A program made the position numbers and the translations under genes. From positions 20,059-84,058 of the forward strand of contig JALSLC010000035.1 in NCBI GenBank assembly GCA_026988525.1: a DNA stretch of 64,000 nt, given 5' to 3'. Origin of the DNA: Archaeoglobaceae archaeon. Lineage in GTDB: Archaea; Halobacteriota; Archaeoglobi; Archaeoglobales; Archaeoglobaceae. Position 1 is the stretch's first letter. Every line of letters begins with the position of its first letter. The notes under the pieces are model-generated. The model was not told the DNA's origin. It worked only from the letters and a program-made list of their open reading frames with translations, and ran no database searches. Shown one piece after another: positions 35,858-45,438 of this stretch.

Positions 35858-37213
35858 TTAAAAATTTAAAACTCTTTTAACGTAGTTCTTTACATTTTCA
35901 ATCTTTAGCTCTATTGTACCTAAGTATTTTTCTGGATTTAAAAGTTCTTTTATTTCTTCCTTGCTTAACATACTCGAAATCATAGGGTTTTCCAATAAAG
36001 CTTCTTCAAAATCTTTACTTTCAGAATAAACTTTCATTGCCGCCTCTCTCACAAGTTCATGAGCTTTTTGTCTATTCAATCCTTTTCTTGTTAAAGCAAC
36101 CATTATGGCTTCACTTAAATTCACTTTTCCAACTTTATCAAGATTTTCTCTTGCTTTTGCTTCGTTTACCTCAAGTTTTTCAATAACTTTAATCATCTTA
36201 GTTAGTATGTGATCGGTTAGAACTGTAGATTCTACGAGAGTTATTCTCTCTGCAGAAGAATTGGTTAGATCTCTTTCCTCCCAAAGAATAGAACTCTGTC
36301 TTTGTGGTTCATCAAATCCTCTTACTACCCTTGCCAATCCACAGATATTTTCACAATCAATGGGGTTTCTTTTATGGGGCATGGTAGAACTACCAACTTG
36401 TTTTTCTCCGAAACTTTCCATTACTTCAGATACTTCTGCTCTCTGCAAAATTCTTATGTTTGTAGCTATTTTTTCGAGTGTTGCTGAAAGATTTGAAAGA
36501 AAAGAAATATACTCGCAATAATGATCCCTTGGAATTATTTGAGAAGATATCAAAGCTGGTTTAAGACCTAAGATTTTCATGACTTCTCTCTCAATATCTA
36601 TACCATCCCTACCAAATGCAGCTTGTGATCCCACAGCACCGCTCATTTGACCCACAATCAATCTCGGTTTTAATTCTCTCAATCTCTCTATGTATCTCGC
36701 TATTTCTGCCGCCCAAAGAGCAAATCTAAAGCCATAAGTTGTGGGAAGAGCTGCCTGACCGTGGGTTCTCCCTAAGCAAATTGTTTTTTTATATCGCTCA
36801 GCTTTAAGAATTAAGTGTTCTGCAAGTTTTTTTAGTTTTCTTTCAAGTATTTCAATAGAATCTCTTAGCTGTGTAGCAGTAGCTGTATCAATTATGTCAT
36901 TTGATGTTGCACCAAAGTGTACCCATCTTGCTGCTTCCGGACTTACTTTTTCAACTTCTTCAGATATTGCTTTAACTAATGCCATAACATCGTGCTTTAT
37001 CTCTGCTTCTATTTCTTTTACTCTCTCTACAGTTACTTTTTCTGCTGCTTTTTCAGCTTTTTCTACCTCACTTTCACTTAAATATCCTTTTTTGGCAAGA
37101 GCTTTTAAAAGTGCAATTTCTACGGCAATCATTCTTTTTATTTTTGAGTTTTCGCTCCATATAGATTTCATTTCTTTTGTGCCGTATCTGTAATCTATTG
37201 GATGAATTATCAA
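35858..37213 (-). CDS. purB: Adenylosuccinate lyase
   Basis: Cleaves SAICAR and adenylosuccinate in purine synthesis. The 451-residue protein shows the fumarase-superfamily signature GSSTMPHKRNPIDCEN, the catalytic His in GRTHGQAALPTTYGF, and HFGATSNDIIDTATA. TTG 37213 is chosen: GGAGG lies seven bases upstream, whereas GTG 37219 is only one base after it. The site overlaps the end of pgi, so the two are translationally linked. Confidence 0.96.
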   Translation of the reverse strand: MIIHPIDYRYGTKEMKSIWSENSKIKRMIAVEIALLKALAKKGYLSESEVEKAEKAAEKVTVERVKEIEAEIKHDVMALVKAISEEVEKVSPEAARWVHFGATSNDIIDTATATQLRDSIEILERKLKKLAEHLILKAERYKKTICLGRTHGQAALPTTYGFRFALWAAEIARYIERLRELKPRLIVGQMSGAVGSQAAFGRDGIDIEREVMKILGLKPALISSQIIPRDHYCEYISFLSNLSATLEKIATNIRILQRAEVSEVMESFGEKQVGSSTMPHKRNPIDCENICGLARVVRGFDEPQRQSSILWEERDLTNSSAERITLVESTVLTDHILTKMIKVIEKLEVNEAKARENLDKVGKVNLSEAIMVALTRKGLNRQKAHELVREAAMKVYSESKDFEEALLENPMISSMLSKEEIKELLNPEKYLGTIELKIENVKNYVKRVLNF

Positions 37214-37215
37214 TG

Positions 37216-37926
37216 TCACACCTCCTCAAAAACATCGTATTCAACACATTCAGGATTAACTAAGAATTCAAGATTTTCTAAATTTTCTATTAGAGAATAC
37301 ATACTTTCTTTTTTGGAAATACCAAGCCAGTCTGGAATGATTGGTTTTACAATTCTGATGTTTGGAGATTTGTAGTTTTCGTTTTTTATCCATCCCTTTT
37401 CAGTATAGTAATAGCAAGCTCCTCTTAATTTTGAAAAAGGATCATAAATAGAAGAAAAGGACCTACATACCCAATTAGCCATTTTTAATGTTTTATCAGA
37501 TGGATTTATTGTTACATGTCCATAGTCCGGAGGAATTATGACTTTATCACCATCCTTAGCGTAAACGGCTAAAACATCAACTATCTCAGAATCTCTTGCA
37601 CCTCTCTTTTGCAAAAGGAAAATAGCCTCCCCTTCAAGAACTTCATATATTTCTGGATAACTTACTTTATTTTTCTTCGGATGATAGTGCCCAAAAGTCT
37701 TTATAAACTCAATTCCAATTTTTGCAGGGGGAATTACAGTTATATCATATCTCAAATCAAATTTCCTTATTATTTCCCCCTCTTCTTCGTTTTTATATAG
37801 ATCTCTGTACATGTAGTAAGCTGGAAAATTCTCATCTATTGGCGTCATTAAAACTGGTTTTAAATCGGCAACCATCCTAACATCGGGTTTTTTTTCAATG
37901 TTTCCAAACTTAATCGTAGGATACAT
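37216..37926 (-). CDS. pgiA: Cupin-type glucose-6-phosphate isomerase
   Basis: Interconverts glucose-6-phosphate and fructose-6-phosphate in the archaeal cupin-type way. The 236-residue protein has the metal-binding cupin motif 1, KTFGHYHPKKN...SYPEIYEVLEG, and motif 2, DKVIIPPDYGHVTINPS, supplying three His and one Glu. A C-terminal extension (WIKNENYKSPNIRIVKP) makes it longer than the 189-residue P. furiosus enzyme but close to other Archaeoglobales. First gene of the pgi-purB pair; its promoter faces the ABC transporter block. Confidence 0.93.
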   Translation of the reverse strand: MYPTIKFGNIEKKPDVRMVADLKPVLMTPIDENFPAYYMYRDLYKNEEEGEIIRKFDLRYDITVIPPAKIGIEFIKTFGHYHPKKNKVSYPEIYEVLEGEAIFLLQKRGARDSEIVDVLAVYAKDGDKVIIPPDYGHVTINPSDKTLKMANWVCRSFSSIYDPFSKLRGACYYYTEKGWIKNENYKSPNIRIVKPIIPDWLGISKKESMYSLIENLENLEFLVNPECVEYDVFEEV

Positions 37927-38059
37927 AAAATAGTATTTGTTTTAAAAAGTAAAAAACGTTGTTGCTTAAGCTTATGGTAGTTAGCACTTAGACACTGCGT
38001 GTAGTCATCAGCGAAGAAAAAATAAATAATAAATAATAAAGTTTAATATTTTGTATCCA

Positions 38060-39145
38060 ATGAATATTAATAGTTATTCACAACACTACTGTCGGTATTA
38101 TCTACTAAAAATTGAGGAGTTGAAAGTTCACTTAAAAACCGAATTTGGAGTCGTTAGGGCTGTGGATGGAGTGAGCTTCGAAGTTGAAAGGGGAGAGAAG
38201 TTCACGCTAATAGGGGAGAGCGGTAGCGGGAAATCAGTTTTAGCCCAATCAATTCTCAGACTCCTCCCCAAGAACGCCCACGTGAGCGGTAGAATAATAT
38301 TCGAGGGCAGAAATCTGCTTGAACTTGGGGAGGAGGAGATGAGGAGGATAAGGGGGAGGAAGATAGCCTGGATTCCTCAGAGCCAGAGTTCTCTAAATCC
38401 CGTTCTTACCGTCGGATTACAGTGTGCGGAACCGGTTATGGAGCACTTCAAAACTGACAAAAAATCAGCTCTGCTGAAGGTTGCAAGGATGTTCGAGTTC
38501 TTCGGAATGGGAAGAGGTAGGATCTCCGACTACCCCCACCAGTTCAGCGGTGGGATGAGGCAGAGGGTTCTCGTAGCAATGGGAATCTCGGCTGATCCGG
38601 AATTTCTCATAGCTGACGAACCGACTAAGGGATTGGATGCCTCTAAGAGGAAGAACATAGCGGAGCTGTTCGAGAAAATCGACAAAACCATGCTTATAAT
38701 AACTCACGACTTGGAATTCGCGGAACGGGTTTCCGACAGAATCGCTGTTATGTATTGCGGGGAAGTGGTGGAAATATCTCCGGCGAAAGAGTTCTTCAGG
38801 GAACCTCTCCATCCATATTCCAAGGGTTTGCTCGAATCCCTTCCTTCGAGGGGATTAAAGCCTATAAGAGGATTTCAGCCGAGCATGATAAACCCTCCAA
38901 GTGGTTGCCGTTTTAGGGAGAGGTGCGAGTTCGCTAAAAAGATATGCGAAAGAGCTCCGCCGGAATCGATCGTGGATGGAAGGATCGTGAGGTGCTGGAT
39001 GTATGCTTACGAGGAGGGGGTTCGTAAAGTTGGTAGCTTTGGGTTCCGCAAGCCTTCTGTTGGGCTGTGCCAAAAAGGAAACACCCGTCGTAACTCCAAC
39101 CGAAACTCCGGTAAAAACCGCAACTCCAACGGAATACAAGGCTGA
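38060..39145 (+). CDS. Dipeptide/nickel-type ABC transporter ATP-binding protein, altered at both ends
   Basis: OppD/NikD-family ATPase: Walker A GESGSGKS, signature FSGGMRQRVLVA, Walker B FLIADEPTKGLD, H-loop IITHDLEF, and the C-terminal oligopeptide-transporter cysteine region GCRFRERCEFAKKICERAP. The homologous part begins LLKIEELKVHLKTEFG at about residue 15; the 14 residues before it are AT-rich, host-like sequence, so the native start seems lost. After RCWMY the frame runs on for about 48 residues of Arg/Asn/Ser-rich sequence that is merely the next gene's signal region read in another frame, so the native stop also seems lost. Codon use (AGG, GAG, CTC) differs strongly from the neighbourhood. 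Confidence 0.8.
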   Translation: MNINSYSQHYCRYYLLKIEELKVHLKTEFGVVRAVDGVSFEVERGEKFTLIGESGSGKSVLAQSILRLLPKNAHVSGRIIFEGRNLLELGEEEMRRIRGRKIAWIPQSQSSLNPVLTVGLQCAEPVMEHFKTDKKSALLKVARMFEFFGMGRGRISDYPHQFSGGMRQRVLVAMGISADPEFLIADEPTKGLDASKRKNIAELFEKIDKTMLIITHDLEFAERVSDRIAVMYCGEVVEISPAKEFFREPLHPYSKGLLESLPSRGLKPIRGFQPSMINPPSGCRFRERCEFAKKICERAPPESIVDGRIVRCWMYAYEEGVRKVGSFGFRKPSVGLCQKGNTRRNSNRNSGKNRNSNGIQG

Positions 39146-40610
39146 ATTCGTCTTGGGATACGGGAGAGATCACAGGCTTAAGGGTGGAAAGTGGGGTATA
39201 GGATTCTTTCCCAAGATACACGTTTTGGAGAGGCTCGTCGAATACGACTTGAAGAACGACTAATACATACCTTATTTGGCAAAGAGATGGGAGATCGAAA
39301 AGGACGGCAAAATAATAACGTTCGAACTGAATAAGGGAATAAAGTTCTCCGACGGCACGGAACTTAAGGCGGATGCGGTGAAATTTACGGTGGAGTGGCT
39401 CGCAAAGAATCATCCCCTCGGGCAGGAGACTTTTGAAAGTGCTGAAGTGGTCGATGACTACACGGTATCGATAAAATACAAGGAGGAGGGGTTCTTCAAC
39501 TTGGCTAAGATGGCCGAATTCCACATGAGCATAATGTCGCCGAAATCGGTTAAGCCCGAGGGGGATCCGAAAGGAAATTTCGTGTGGCCGATAGGATCCG
39601 GCTGTTTTAAGGCGGTAGACTATAAGGAGGAGCAATACGCCATATACGAACCCAACCCATACTGGTTCGAGAGATTCGGATTGAAGCCGAAGTTCAGGAG
39701 ATTTGTGGTCAAGTTCATAAAGGACGAAGACACGAGGGTTATGGCACTAAAGGGCGGGCAGGTCGATGCTATTTCCGACTTCATCCACGGAGGTAGCGAC
39801 TACACACCGAGAAACCAGTTGAGCGTCTTGGAAAGTATGGGTTTCAAGGTTTTCAAGAGGAACATACCTCTAACTTGGATAATAGCATTCAACTACAAAA
39901 AGGAGCCTTTCAACGACGTAAAGCTGAGGAAGGCGGTAGATTTGGCTATAAACAGAGATGACGTTATCAAGATATTCGATAAGCAGGTTCTTCCAGCAAA
40001 GACCCTGTTCATTGAAGATGCTCCGGGAATAAAGGAGGCGAAAGCTCAGGGAGTTATATACGAGTTCAAGCCCGATGAGGCGAAGAGGATCGTGGAGGAG
40101 AACGGATACAAAGGTTTGAGCGTGGACATGATCGTCGATAAGAATCAGAGCGATCAGATTCTCGTTGCCCAGTTAATCCAGCAGAAACTGAGGGATATTG
40201 GAATAAACGTTAAATTGGAGATTCTCGAAACCGGAGCATACAGACAGAGGAGAGATGCCGGAGAATACGATATGAGGCTCTACTACATAGGGGGAACGGA
40301 CAGAAGGTTCTACCTTAGAATGTTCTGGAGGTTCTATCCCGGGCAGAAGTGGAGCGCATACGTGAGCGATAGGACAGGAGAGCTCTGCAAGAAGATACTG
40401 AAGGAGTTCGATGAGAAGAAGAGGAAACAGTATCTTGTTGAATTCTACAAGGCCATTCACGACGAACACGGAGTTGTGCCACTCTACTTCGACATAATGA
40501 CCGCAGTAACTGCGAAGAATGTCGTGGCCGATTACTACCACGTCTTCCACTATCCCAACGGAATCCCGTTCGGAGAGCCCCTCTTCTACTACGTAGGAGT
40601 GAGGGCATGA
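39003..40610 (+). pseudogene. ABC transporter substrate-binding lipoprotein with in-frame TAA
   Basis: SBP_bac_5-type binding protein for peptides or nickel, split by one TAA at 39261-39263. The two halves (39003-39260 and from 39264) are in the same frame and join seamlessly as EYDLKND-stop-YIPYLAKRWEIEKDGK, the usual position of the ...LAxSWE motif. The N-terminus is a Tat-type lipoprotein signal: TRRGFVKL then SLLLGC lipobox Cys22. The rest (FELNKGIKFSDGTELKADAVKF; GSGCFKAVDYKEEQYAIYEPNPYW) is intact to residue 535. GAA, CAA or AAA to TAA by one change would explain it. Ends in an ATGA overlap with the permease gene. Confidence 0.85.
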
Positions 40611-41542
40611 AGAAATACCTGATCAGGAGAGTACTTCAAATATTTCCCACACTTTTTGGAGTTTCTCTTCTATCCTTTTCCCTCCTATACCTCTTTCCCG
40701 GCGATCCTGCGGAGTTCGTCGCTCAAATTAGATACGGGGTTGAACCTTCTCCTCAGATAGTGGAGGAGGTAAGAAGGGAGTTGGGATTGGACGAGCCCTT
40801 TCTAATTCACTACTTCCACTGGCTTACGCACGTTCTCAGGGGGGATTTCGGCGTATCTTGGACTGAGGGAGAACCGGTTTCGAAGCTGATAATGCAGAGA
40901 TTGCCGGCTTCAGCTGAGCTGTTCTTCACAACTTTTGCCATATCCGTCGCTTTCGCCATGATTTTGGGAGTTATATCGGCGGTTCGTAAGGATAAGGCTA
41001 TAGATCACTTCTGCAGGATATTCTCTCTTTTGGGAATAAGCATTCCAAGTTTCTGGCTCGGACTGATTCTGATATGGATATTCTCCGTCCAATTGCATCT
41101 CCTCCCGGCTTTCGGATACGGGGGAATAGAACATCTAATTCTGCCCGTTCTAACTTGGAGCTTCTCCTTCATGGCGATAAAGACGAGGTTCGTGAGGAGC
41201 TGTCTGCTCGAAGCTTTATCGCAGGATTACGTGGTAGTCGCCAAAGCTAAGGGTTTGAGGGAGAGAGTCATAGTTTTCAGGCATGCTCTGAGGAACGCTC
41301 TGATTCCCATAATAACATACTTCTCCCTCTCGATCCACCACCTGATAATAGGTTCGATAATGGTCGAAGTCGTCTTCTCTTGGCCCGGCTTGGGTTCTTT
41401 ACTCGTCGAATCGGTATTCAAGAGGGACTTTCCAGTAGTTCAGGCTTTGGTGCTCATTTCGGGAGTCGTGTTCGTCATAGTCAACCTGATCGTGGATCTG
41501 CTCTACGCGATTATAGATCCACGAATAAGATTCGGTGATTGA
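40607..41542 (+). CDS. ABC transporter permease, DppB/NikB type
   Basis: Inner-membrane permease of 311 residues with six helices. Typical are the N-terminal RRVLQIFPTLFGVSLLSFSLLYLFPGDPAEFVA, the EAA loop LEALSQDYVVVAKAKGLRERVIVFRHALRNALIPI that contacts the ATPase, and the C-terminal DLLYAIIDPRIRFGD. Overlaps the binding-protein gene by 4 bp and belongs to the high-G+C block. Reading frame intact. Confidence 0.95.
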   Translation: MKKYLIRRVLQIFPTLFGVSLLSFSLLYLFPGDPAEFVAQIRYGVEPSPQIVEEVRRELGLDEPFLIHYFHWLTHVLRGDFGVSWTEGEPVSKLIMQRLPASAELFFTTFAISVAFAMILGVISAVRKDKAIDHFCRIFSLLGISIPSFWLGLILIWIFSVQLHLLPAFGYGGIEHLILPVLTWSFSFMAIKTRFVRSCLLEALSQDYVVVAKAKGLRERVIVFRHALRNALIPIITYFSLSIHHLIIGSIMVEVVFSWPGLGSLLVESVFKRDFPVVQALVLISGVVFVIVNLIVDLLYAIIDPRIRFGD

Positions 41543-41543
41543 C

Positions 41544-42395
41544 ATGGAAGTCGTCGCGTTCAGAATGGGAATATTCAGGAATACTCTCTGCACTCTGGGA
41601 TTGGGGATAATAGTTTTCATAGCCTTGATGGGTTTGCTTGCTCCGATAATAGCTGGGGATCCCTACAAGACGAACATGAGCGAAAGGCTAAAGCCTCCAA
41701 GCCTTAAGCATCTCTTTGGAACGGATCAGCTCGGCAGAGACGTTTATTCGAGGATAGTATGGGGGGCAAGGACTACTCTACTCGTAGCTCTGACAATCTC
41801 TATTATTTCGATGACGGTAGGCTGTCTTTTGGGAGCTATAGCCGGATACTTCGGCGGGATTGTTGACGATGTCATCGGAAGAATAATAGACACGTTTTTG
41901 GCTATTCCCGAACTCGTTTTTAACATAGCTTTGGTCGGAATCTTCTGCGTGGCATACGGAACATCGATCTGGAACGTCATTTTGGCAGTTGTTGTTACGA
42001 ACTGGGTCAGCTACGCGAGGGTTATGAGGAGCATAGTTCTATCGCTGAAGGAAAGGGAGTTCGTGATATGCGAGAAGGCTTTGGGGGCCGGGGATTGGTA
42101 TATATTACTAAGGCACGTCATTCCGAACGCGTTGGGTCCGATAATAGTTCTGGCAACGCTGAATATGGGAAACGTCATCATGACCATTTCGAGCCTGGGG
42201 TTCTTGGGATTGGGAGTTCAGCCTCCCACACCCGAATGGGGTCAGATGATAAACGCGGGAAAGAACTACATAACAACAGCCCCATGGCTAACGTTCTTCC
42301 CCGGCCTATTCATAGCTCTCTCCGTTTTGGGGTTCAACTTGTTGGGCGAAGGATTGCAGGAGGTCATGGGAAAAACTAAAGCTGTATTGGAGTGA
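41544..42395 (+). CDS. ABC transporter permease, DppC/NikC type
   Basis: Second permease subunit, 283 residues. Shows the family N-terminus (IMGLLAPIIAGDPYKTN-like, LKPPSLKHLFGTDQLGRDVYSRIVWGARTTL) and the EAA loop LKEREFVICEKALGAGDWYILLRHVIPNALGPI, ending GFNLLGEGLQEVM. ATG 41544 follows GGTGAT by four bases; the GTG at 41535 lies in that site. No second ATPase (OppF/NikE) gene follows, so the system relies on one ATPase type or has lost the other. Last gene of the high-G+C block. Confidence 0.94.
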   Translation: MEVVAFRMGIFRNTLCTLGLGIIVFIALMGLLAPIIAGDPYKTNMSERLKPPSLKHLFGTDQLGRDVYSRIVWGARTTLLVALTISIISMTVGCLLGAIAGYFGGIVDDVIGRIIDTFLAIPELVFNIALVGIFCVAYGTSIWNVILAVVVTNWVSYARVMRSIVLSLKEREFVICEKALGAGDWYILLRHVIPNALGPIIVLATLNMGNVIMTISSLGFLGLGVQPPTPEWGQMINAGKNYITTAPWLTFFPGLFIALSVLGFNLLGEGLQEVMGKTKAVLE

Positions 42396-42458
42396 TTTCC
42401 AACTTATTTTAATACATCTTTAAAAAGAGATTTATATTAATTTGTCAATTTAACGTAC

Positions 42459-42689
42459 ATGGTTATAGGTGTAACAATGGTAAATGTATCCCCGGGCAAG
42501 GAAAAGGATGTTTATATGGCTATAAAAGATATGAAGAACGTTAGGGAAATATACCATGTTTTTGGAGAGTTCGATTTTGTTGTGATAATTCAAGCAAACA
42601 GCCTTTCCGAGCTGAATAGCACAGTTGACGAAATAAGAGGTATTGAAGGAGTGACAAGAACTCAAACTGTAGTTGGTGCAGAAATTTAA
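42459..42689 (+). CDS. Stand-alone Lrp/AsnC ligand-binding domain (RAM) protein
   Basis: 76-residue protein equal to the C-terminal effector domain of Lrp/AsnC regulators, without the helix-turn-helix (MVIGVTMVNVSPGKEKDVYMAI, then VFGEFDFVVIIQA and TRTQTVVGAEI). Such proteins form rings that bind amino acids and may modulate full-length Lrp proteins. Leaderless: TTTATATTAA lies about 30 bp before ATG 42459. Precedes top6B by 10 bp on the same strand and is likely co-transcribed. Confidence 0.93.
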   Translation: MVIGVTMVNVSPGKEKDVYMAIKDMKNVREIYHVFGEFDFVVIIQANSLSELNSTVDEIRGIEGVTRTQTVVGAEI

Positions 42690-42699
42690 GGGATAGCAA

Positions 42700-44520
42700 A
42701 TGAAAGAAGTAGCAGAAGAGCTTGCAAAAAAACAAAAAGAAATTAGCATAGCTGAATTCTTTGAAAAAAATAAACATATTCTTGGTTACTCAAATCCTTC
42801 AAAAGCTATAATAACTTGTGTTAGGGAGGCAATAGACAATAGCTTAGATGCTTGTGAGGAGGCCGGTATTCTCCCAGATATATTTGTAAAAATAGACAAA
42901 ATCAACTCTAAGTTCTATCGCGTTACAGTAGAAGATAACGGTCCCGGTATAGTTGAAGAGCAAATACCCAAAGTATTTGGAAAACTTCTCTATGGTTCAA
43001 GATTTCATGCTATAAGACAGAGTAGAGGACAACAAGGAATAGGAATTTCCGCAGCTGTACTATATGCACAATTAACAAGTGGAAAACCAGCAAAAATAAT
43101 ATCTAAAATTAGTCCCGAAAAAAAAGCCATTAAAATTGAGCTGTTCATTAATACTCGAAAAAATGAACCGGAAATAGTAAGTAGAGAAGAAATAGACTGG
43201 TATTTGTCAAGAGGGACAAGAATAGAACTTGAATTAGCTGGAAATTATGTAAGGGAAAGAAAGCAAAGCGTTTACGAGTACATAAGAGAAACTTCTGTCG
43301 TTAATCCACATGCAAAAATAACATTCGTTGAACCGGATGGTACAATTCATGAATTTCCAAGAGTTGTTGAAGAATTACCAAAAATACCTAAGGAGATAAA
43401 ACCTCACCCCCACGGAATAGAGCTTGGATTACTTATGAATATGCTAAAAACAACCAAAGCAAGAGATCTTAAAAGCTTTCTAAAACAGGAATTTGTTAGA
43501 ATTGGAGAAAAAACAGCAAAATCAGTTATAGAGAAAGCAAAGTTGGATGCTAACCTTGATCCAAGAAGTATGAGTAGAGAAGAAGCTATATCCTTACTTG
43601 AAGCGTTTATGCAAACAGACTTTCTTCCTCCTCCAACTGATTGCCTATCACCAATTGGAGAAAGAAACATAGTAAAAAGCCTTCAAGAAGGGTTTAGACC
43701 TGAATTCGTATATGCAATCACCAGAAAACCAAAAGTTTACTCAGGTCATCCATTTTTGGTGGAAGTTGGAATAGGTTATGGCGGTGAAATTTCAGAAGAT
43801 AAAACGTCAATACTGAGATATGCAAATAAAATACCTCTGTTATACCAACAAGGTGGTTGTGCATTAACTAAAGCTGTTATGAGTGTAAAATGGAAAAATT
43901 ATGGACTTCAACAAAGTAAAGACAGTTTGCCAAACAGAACAATTATTTTGGTACACATTGCATCAACAAACGTTCCGTACACTTCAGAATCTAAGGAAGC
44001 GATAGCATCTGTGCCTGAAATCATGGATGAAGTAAAATTAGCGTTACAGGAGTGTGGAAGAAAACTTAAAGAATATCTTGATAAAAAAGAAAAAATTTTT
44101 AAAAAGAAGAAGAAAGAAGACGTCTTAAAGAGAGTTCTTCCACTTTTAGCTAAGAAGTTGAGTGAGATATTGGAAGAGGAAGAAGTAGATTGCGAAATGA
44201 TCGTGGCTAAAATTGTAGGGAACGTTTATGTTAAGAGAGTTTTAGAGGGAGAGAGAGTAAAAATCTTAGTTTACAATTTTACACAATCTAAAAAGAAGTT
44301 AACAATCTATGAAATGTGTCACGGAAATTTAAAAGTGGAAAAAGGAGAAGCAAAAATTAGATCTGGAAATTATTCTACACTTATGTGGGAAGTAGTTCTA
44401 ACACCCGGTGAGTTTTCTGAGCTTGTTTACACTTTTGACGGTAAAATTGTCAACAAAAAACCCTTAGTGAGCGGAGTTGGAGAAGAAGAACTGAGTGGAG
44501 GAGAAATATTAGTAAGTTGA
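42700..44520 (+). CDS. top6B: DNA topoisomerase VI subunit B
   Basis: ATPase subunit of the archaeal type IIB topoisomerase that relaxes and decatenates DNA. The 606-residue protein has the GHKL fold: [15 protein letters not shown] (N-box), VEDNGPGI (G1) and [33 protein letters not shown] (ATP lid). A H2TH region and transducer with the KTKQ-equivalent lysine region ([16 protein letters not shown]) follow, then a C-terminal Ig-like domain (residues about 505-600). The subunit A gene, often adjacent, is not next to it. Confidence 0.97.
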   Translation: MKEVAEELAKKQKEISIAEFFEKNKHILGYSNPSKAIITCVREAIDNSLDACEEAGILPDIFVKIDKINSKFYRVTVEDNGPGIVEEQIPKVFGKLLYGSRFHAIRQSRGQQGIGISAAVLYAQLTSGKPAKIISKISPEKKAIKIELFINTRKNEPEIVSREEIDWYLSRGTRIELELAGNYVRERKQSVYEYIRETSVVNPHAKITFVEPDGTIHEFPRVVEELPKIPKEIKPHPHGIELGLLMNMLKTTKARDLKSFLKQEFVRIGEKTAKSVIEKAKLDANLDPRSMSREEAISLLEAFMQTDFLPPPTDCLSPIGERNIVKSLQEGFRPEFVYAITRKPKVYSGHPFLVEVGIGYGGEISEDKTSILRYANKIPLLYQQGGCALTKAVMSVKWKNYGLQQSKDSLPNRTIILVHIASTNVPYTSESKEAIASVPEIMDEVKLALQECGRKLKEYLDKKEKIFKKKKKEDVLKRVLPLLAKKLSEILEEEEVDCEMIVAKIVGNVYVKRVLEGERVKILVYNFTQSKKKLTIYEMCHGNLKVEKGEAKIRSGNYSTLMWEVVLTPGEFSELVYTFDGKIVNKKPLVSGVGEEELSGGEILVS

Positions 44521-45438
44521 AATTAAAGCCAAGAAAAATATAGATAAGGCAAAAAACCACCCCAAATAGGAAACAAGAAGGGGTTTTATTCCAGCCTTTT
44601 GCACATCTGAAATTGAAACGCAAAATCCAATACAGGACAGTGTTATTGAAAAAGCTAAGGTCGATAGTGGTTCAACCAATCTCACTATATGGCTTGGTAT
44701 CATAAAACTTGACAGAACCGAAACTACTAAAAATGCAAATATATACCACGGAATGTAAAATCTTTTTTCGGAATAAAAAAAGGATGCTATTAAGGCCACA
44801 ACTGAAATCAAAGCTATTCTAATTCCTTTTACGGCTAAAGCTTCTCTAACAATAGTACTACCAAATGGTTCAGTTGCGGATTCTACAAGTCCAGTTTGAT
44901 GTAAAGTTGCTCCACAAAGAAGGGAGTACTCTTTAAAACTAAGATTGAATATATGCCAGAAGGCGGGATACACTATCACTCCCGTAAGACCAACTATGGT
45001 TATAACTATTATCGCTACTGAAAAATCCTCTTTCTTAGGTTTAACTATTGAGGATAGAATTGTTATAGCAGATGCACCACATATCGATGTCCCACACGCC
45101 AAAAGTAGTGAAAGTTTTTCATCGACATTCATCAATCTGGCAAATAAATAGACGAATAAACCCATAATAAAAGCAGAAAAAGTAGTTAGAATTACTACCT
45201 TTATTGGTAGAGTAGGGGTTGGAATTCTCGCCCTAAAACCGTACAGAACAATTCCAGTAGGAAGAGTAATTGAAAGGACTTCTTCAGCAATAATTCTAAG
45301 ATTTTCACTTTTGAAGAAAGATCCAGCTACTATACCGAACAAAAGTGACAAAAACAGTGCATCGAATATTGGATAGAAAAAGCTAAGTAAAAAAGCTAGT
45401 ATTCCTGGTATTACAGGTATTATTTTTGATTTCATCAT
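44509..45438 (-). CDS. YeiH/UPF0324-family permease, short form
   Basis: Membrane protein of 309 residues, nine to ten helices, with the family signature [20 protein letters not shown] near residues 112-131. Same family as the 466-residue protein at 20.4 kb but without its N-terminal extension and of quite different sequence, so not a recent duplicate. ATG 45438 overlaps the radical SAM stop (ATGA). Last gene of the feoB operon. Overlaps the end of convergent top6B by 12 bp. Confidence 0.88.
   Translation of the reverse strand: MMKSKIIPVIPGILAFLLSFFYPIFDALFLSLLFGIVAGSFFKSENLRIIAEEVLSITLPTGIVLYGFRARIPTPTLPIKVVILTTFSAFIMGLFVYLFARLMNVDEKLSLLLACGTSICGASAITILSSIVKPKKEDFSVAIIVITIVGLTGVIVYPAFWHIFNLSFKEYSLLCGATLHQTGLVESATEPFGSTIVREALAVKGIRIALISVVALIASFFYSEKRFYIPWYIFAFLVVSVLSSFMIPSHIVRLVEPLSTLAFSITLSCIGFCVSISDVQKAGIKPLLVSYLGWFFALSIFFLALISTY

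Larger units (their letters stand above)
38105..42395 (+). other. High-G+C island carrying one ABC transporter
   Basis: From about 38,105 to the last stop at 42,395 the base composition is visibly richer in G+C (roughly half, by eye, against about a third around it) and codons switch from AGA/GAA/ATA-dominated to AGG/GAG/CTC. Both edges are abrupt and coincide with the transporter genes. No terminal repeats, integrase or tRNA target were seen. Recent transfer from a higher-G+C archaeon is likely; a chimeric assembly is the alternative. Confidence 0.7.

Noticed and set aside
37927..38050. Remnant of an insertion sequence or tRNA target at the left edge of the high-G+C block
   Set aside because: No inverted terminal repeats, no tRNA fold and no direct repeat shared with the right edge at 42,396-42,458 were found.
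39261..39263. Stop in the SBP gene as a recoded amino acid
   Set aside because: The codon is TAA; pyrrolysine uses TAG and selenocysteine TGA, and no recoding hairpin is apparent.
38465..39635. Long minus-strand open frames over the ABC block
   Set aside because: They oppose clear transporter genes in higher-G+C sequence, where stop codons are rarer; no homology.
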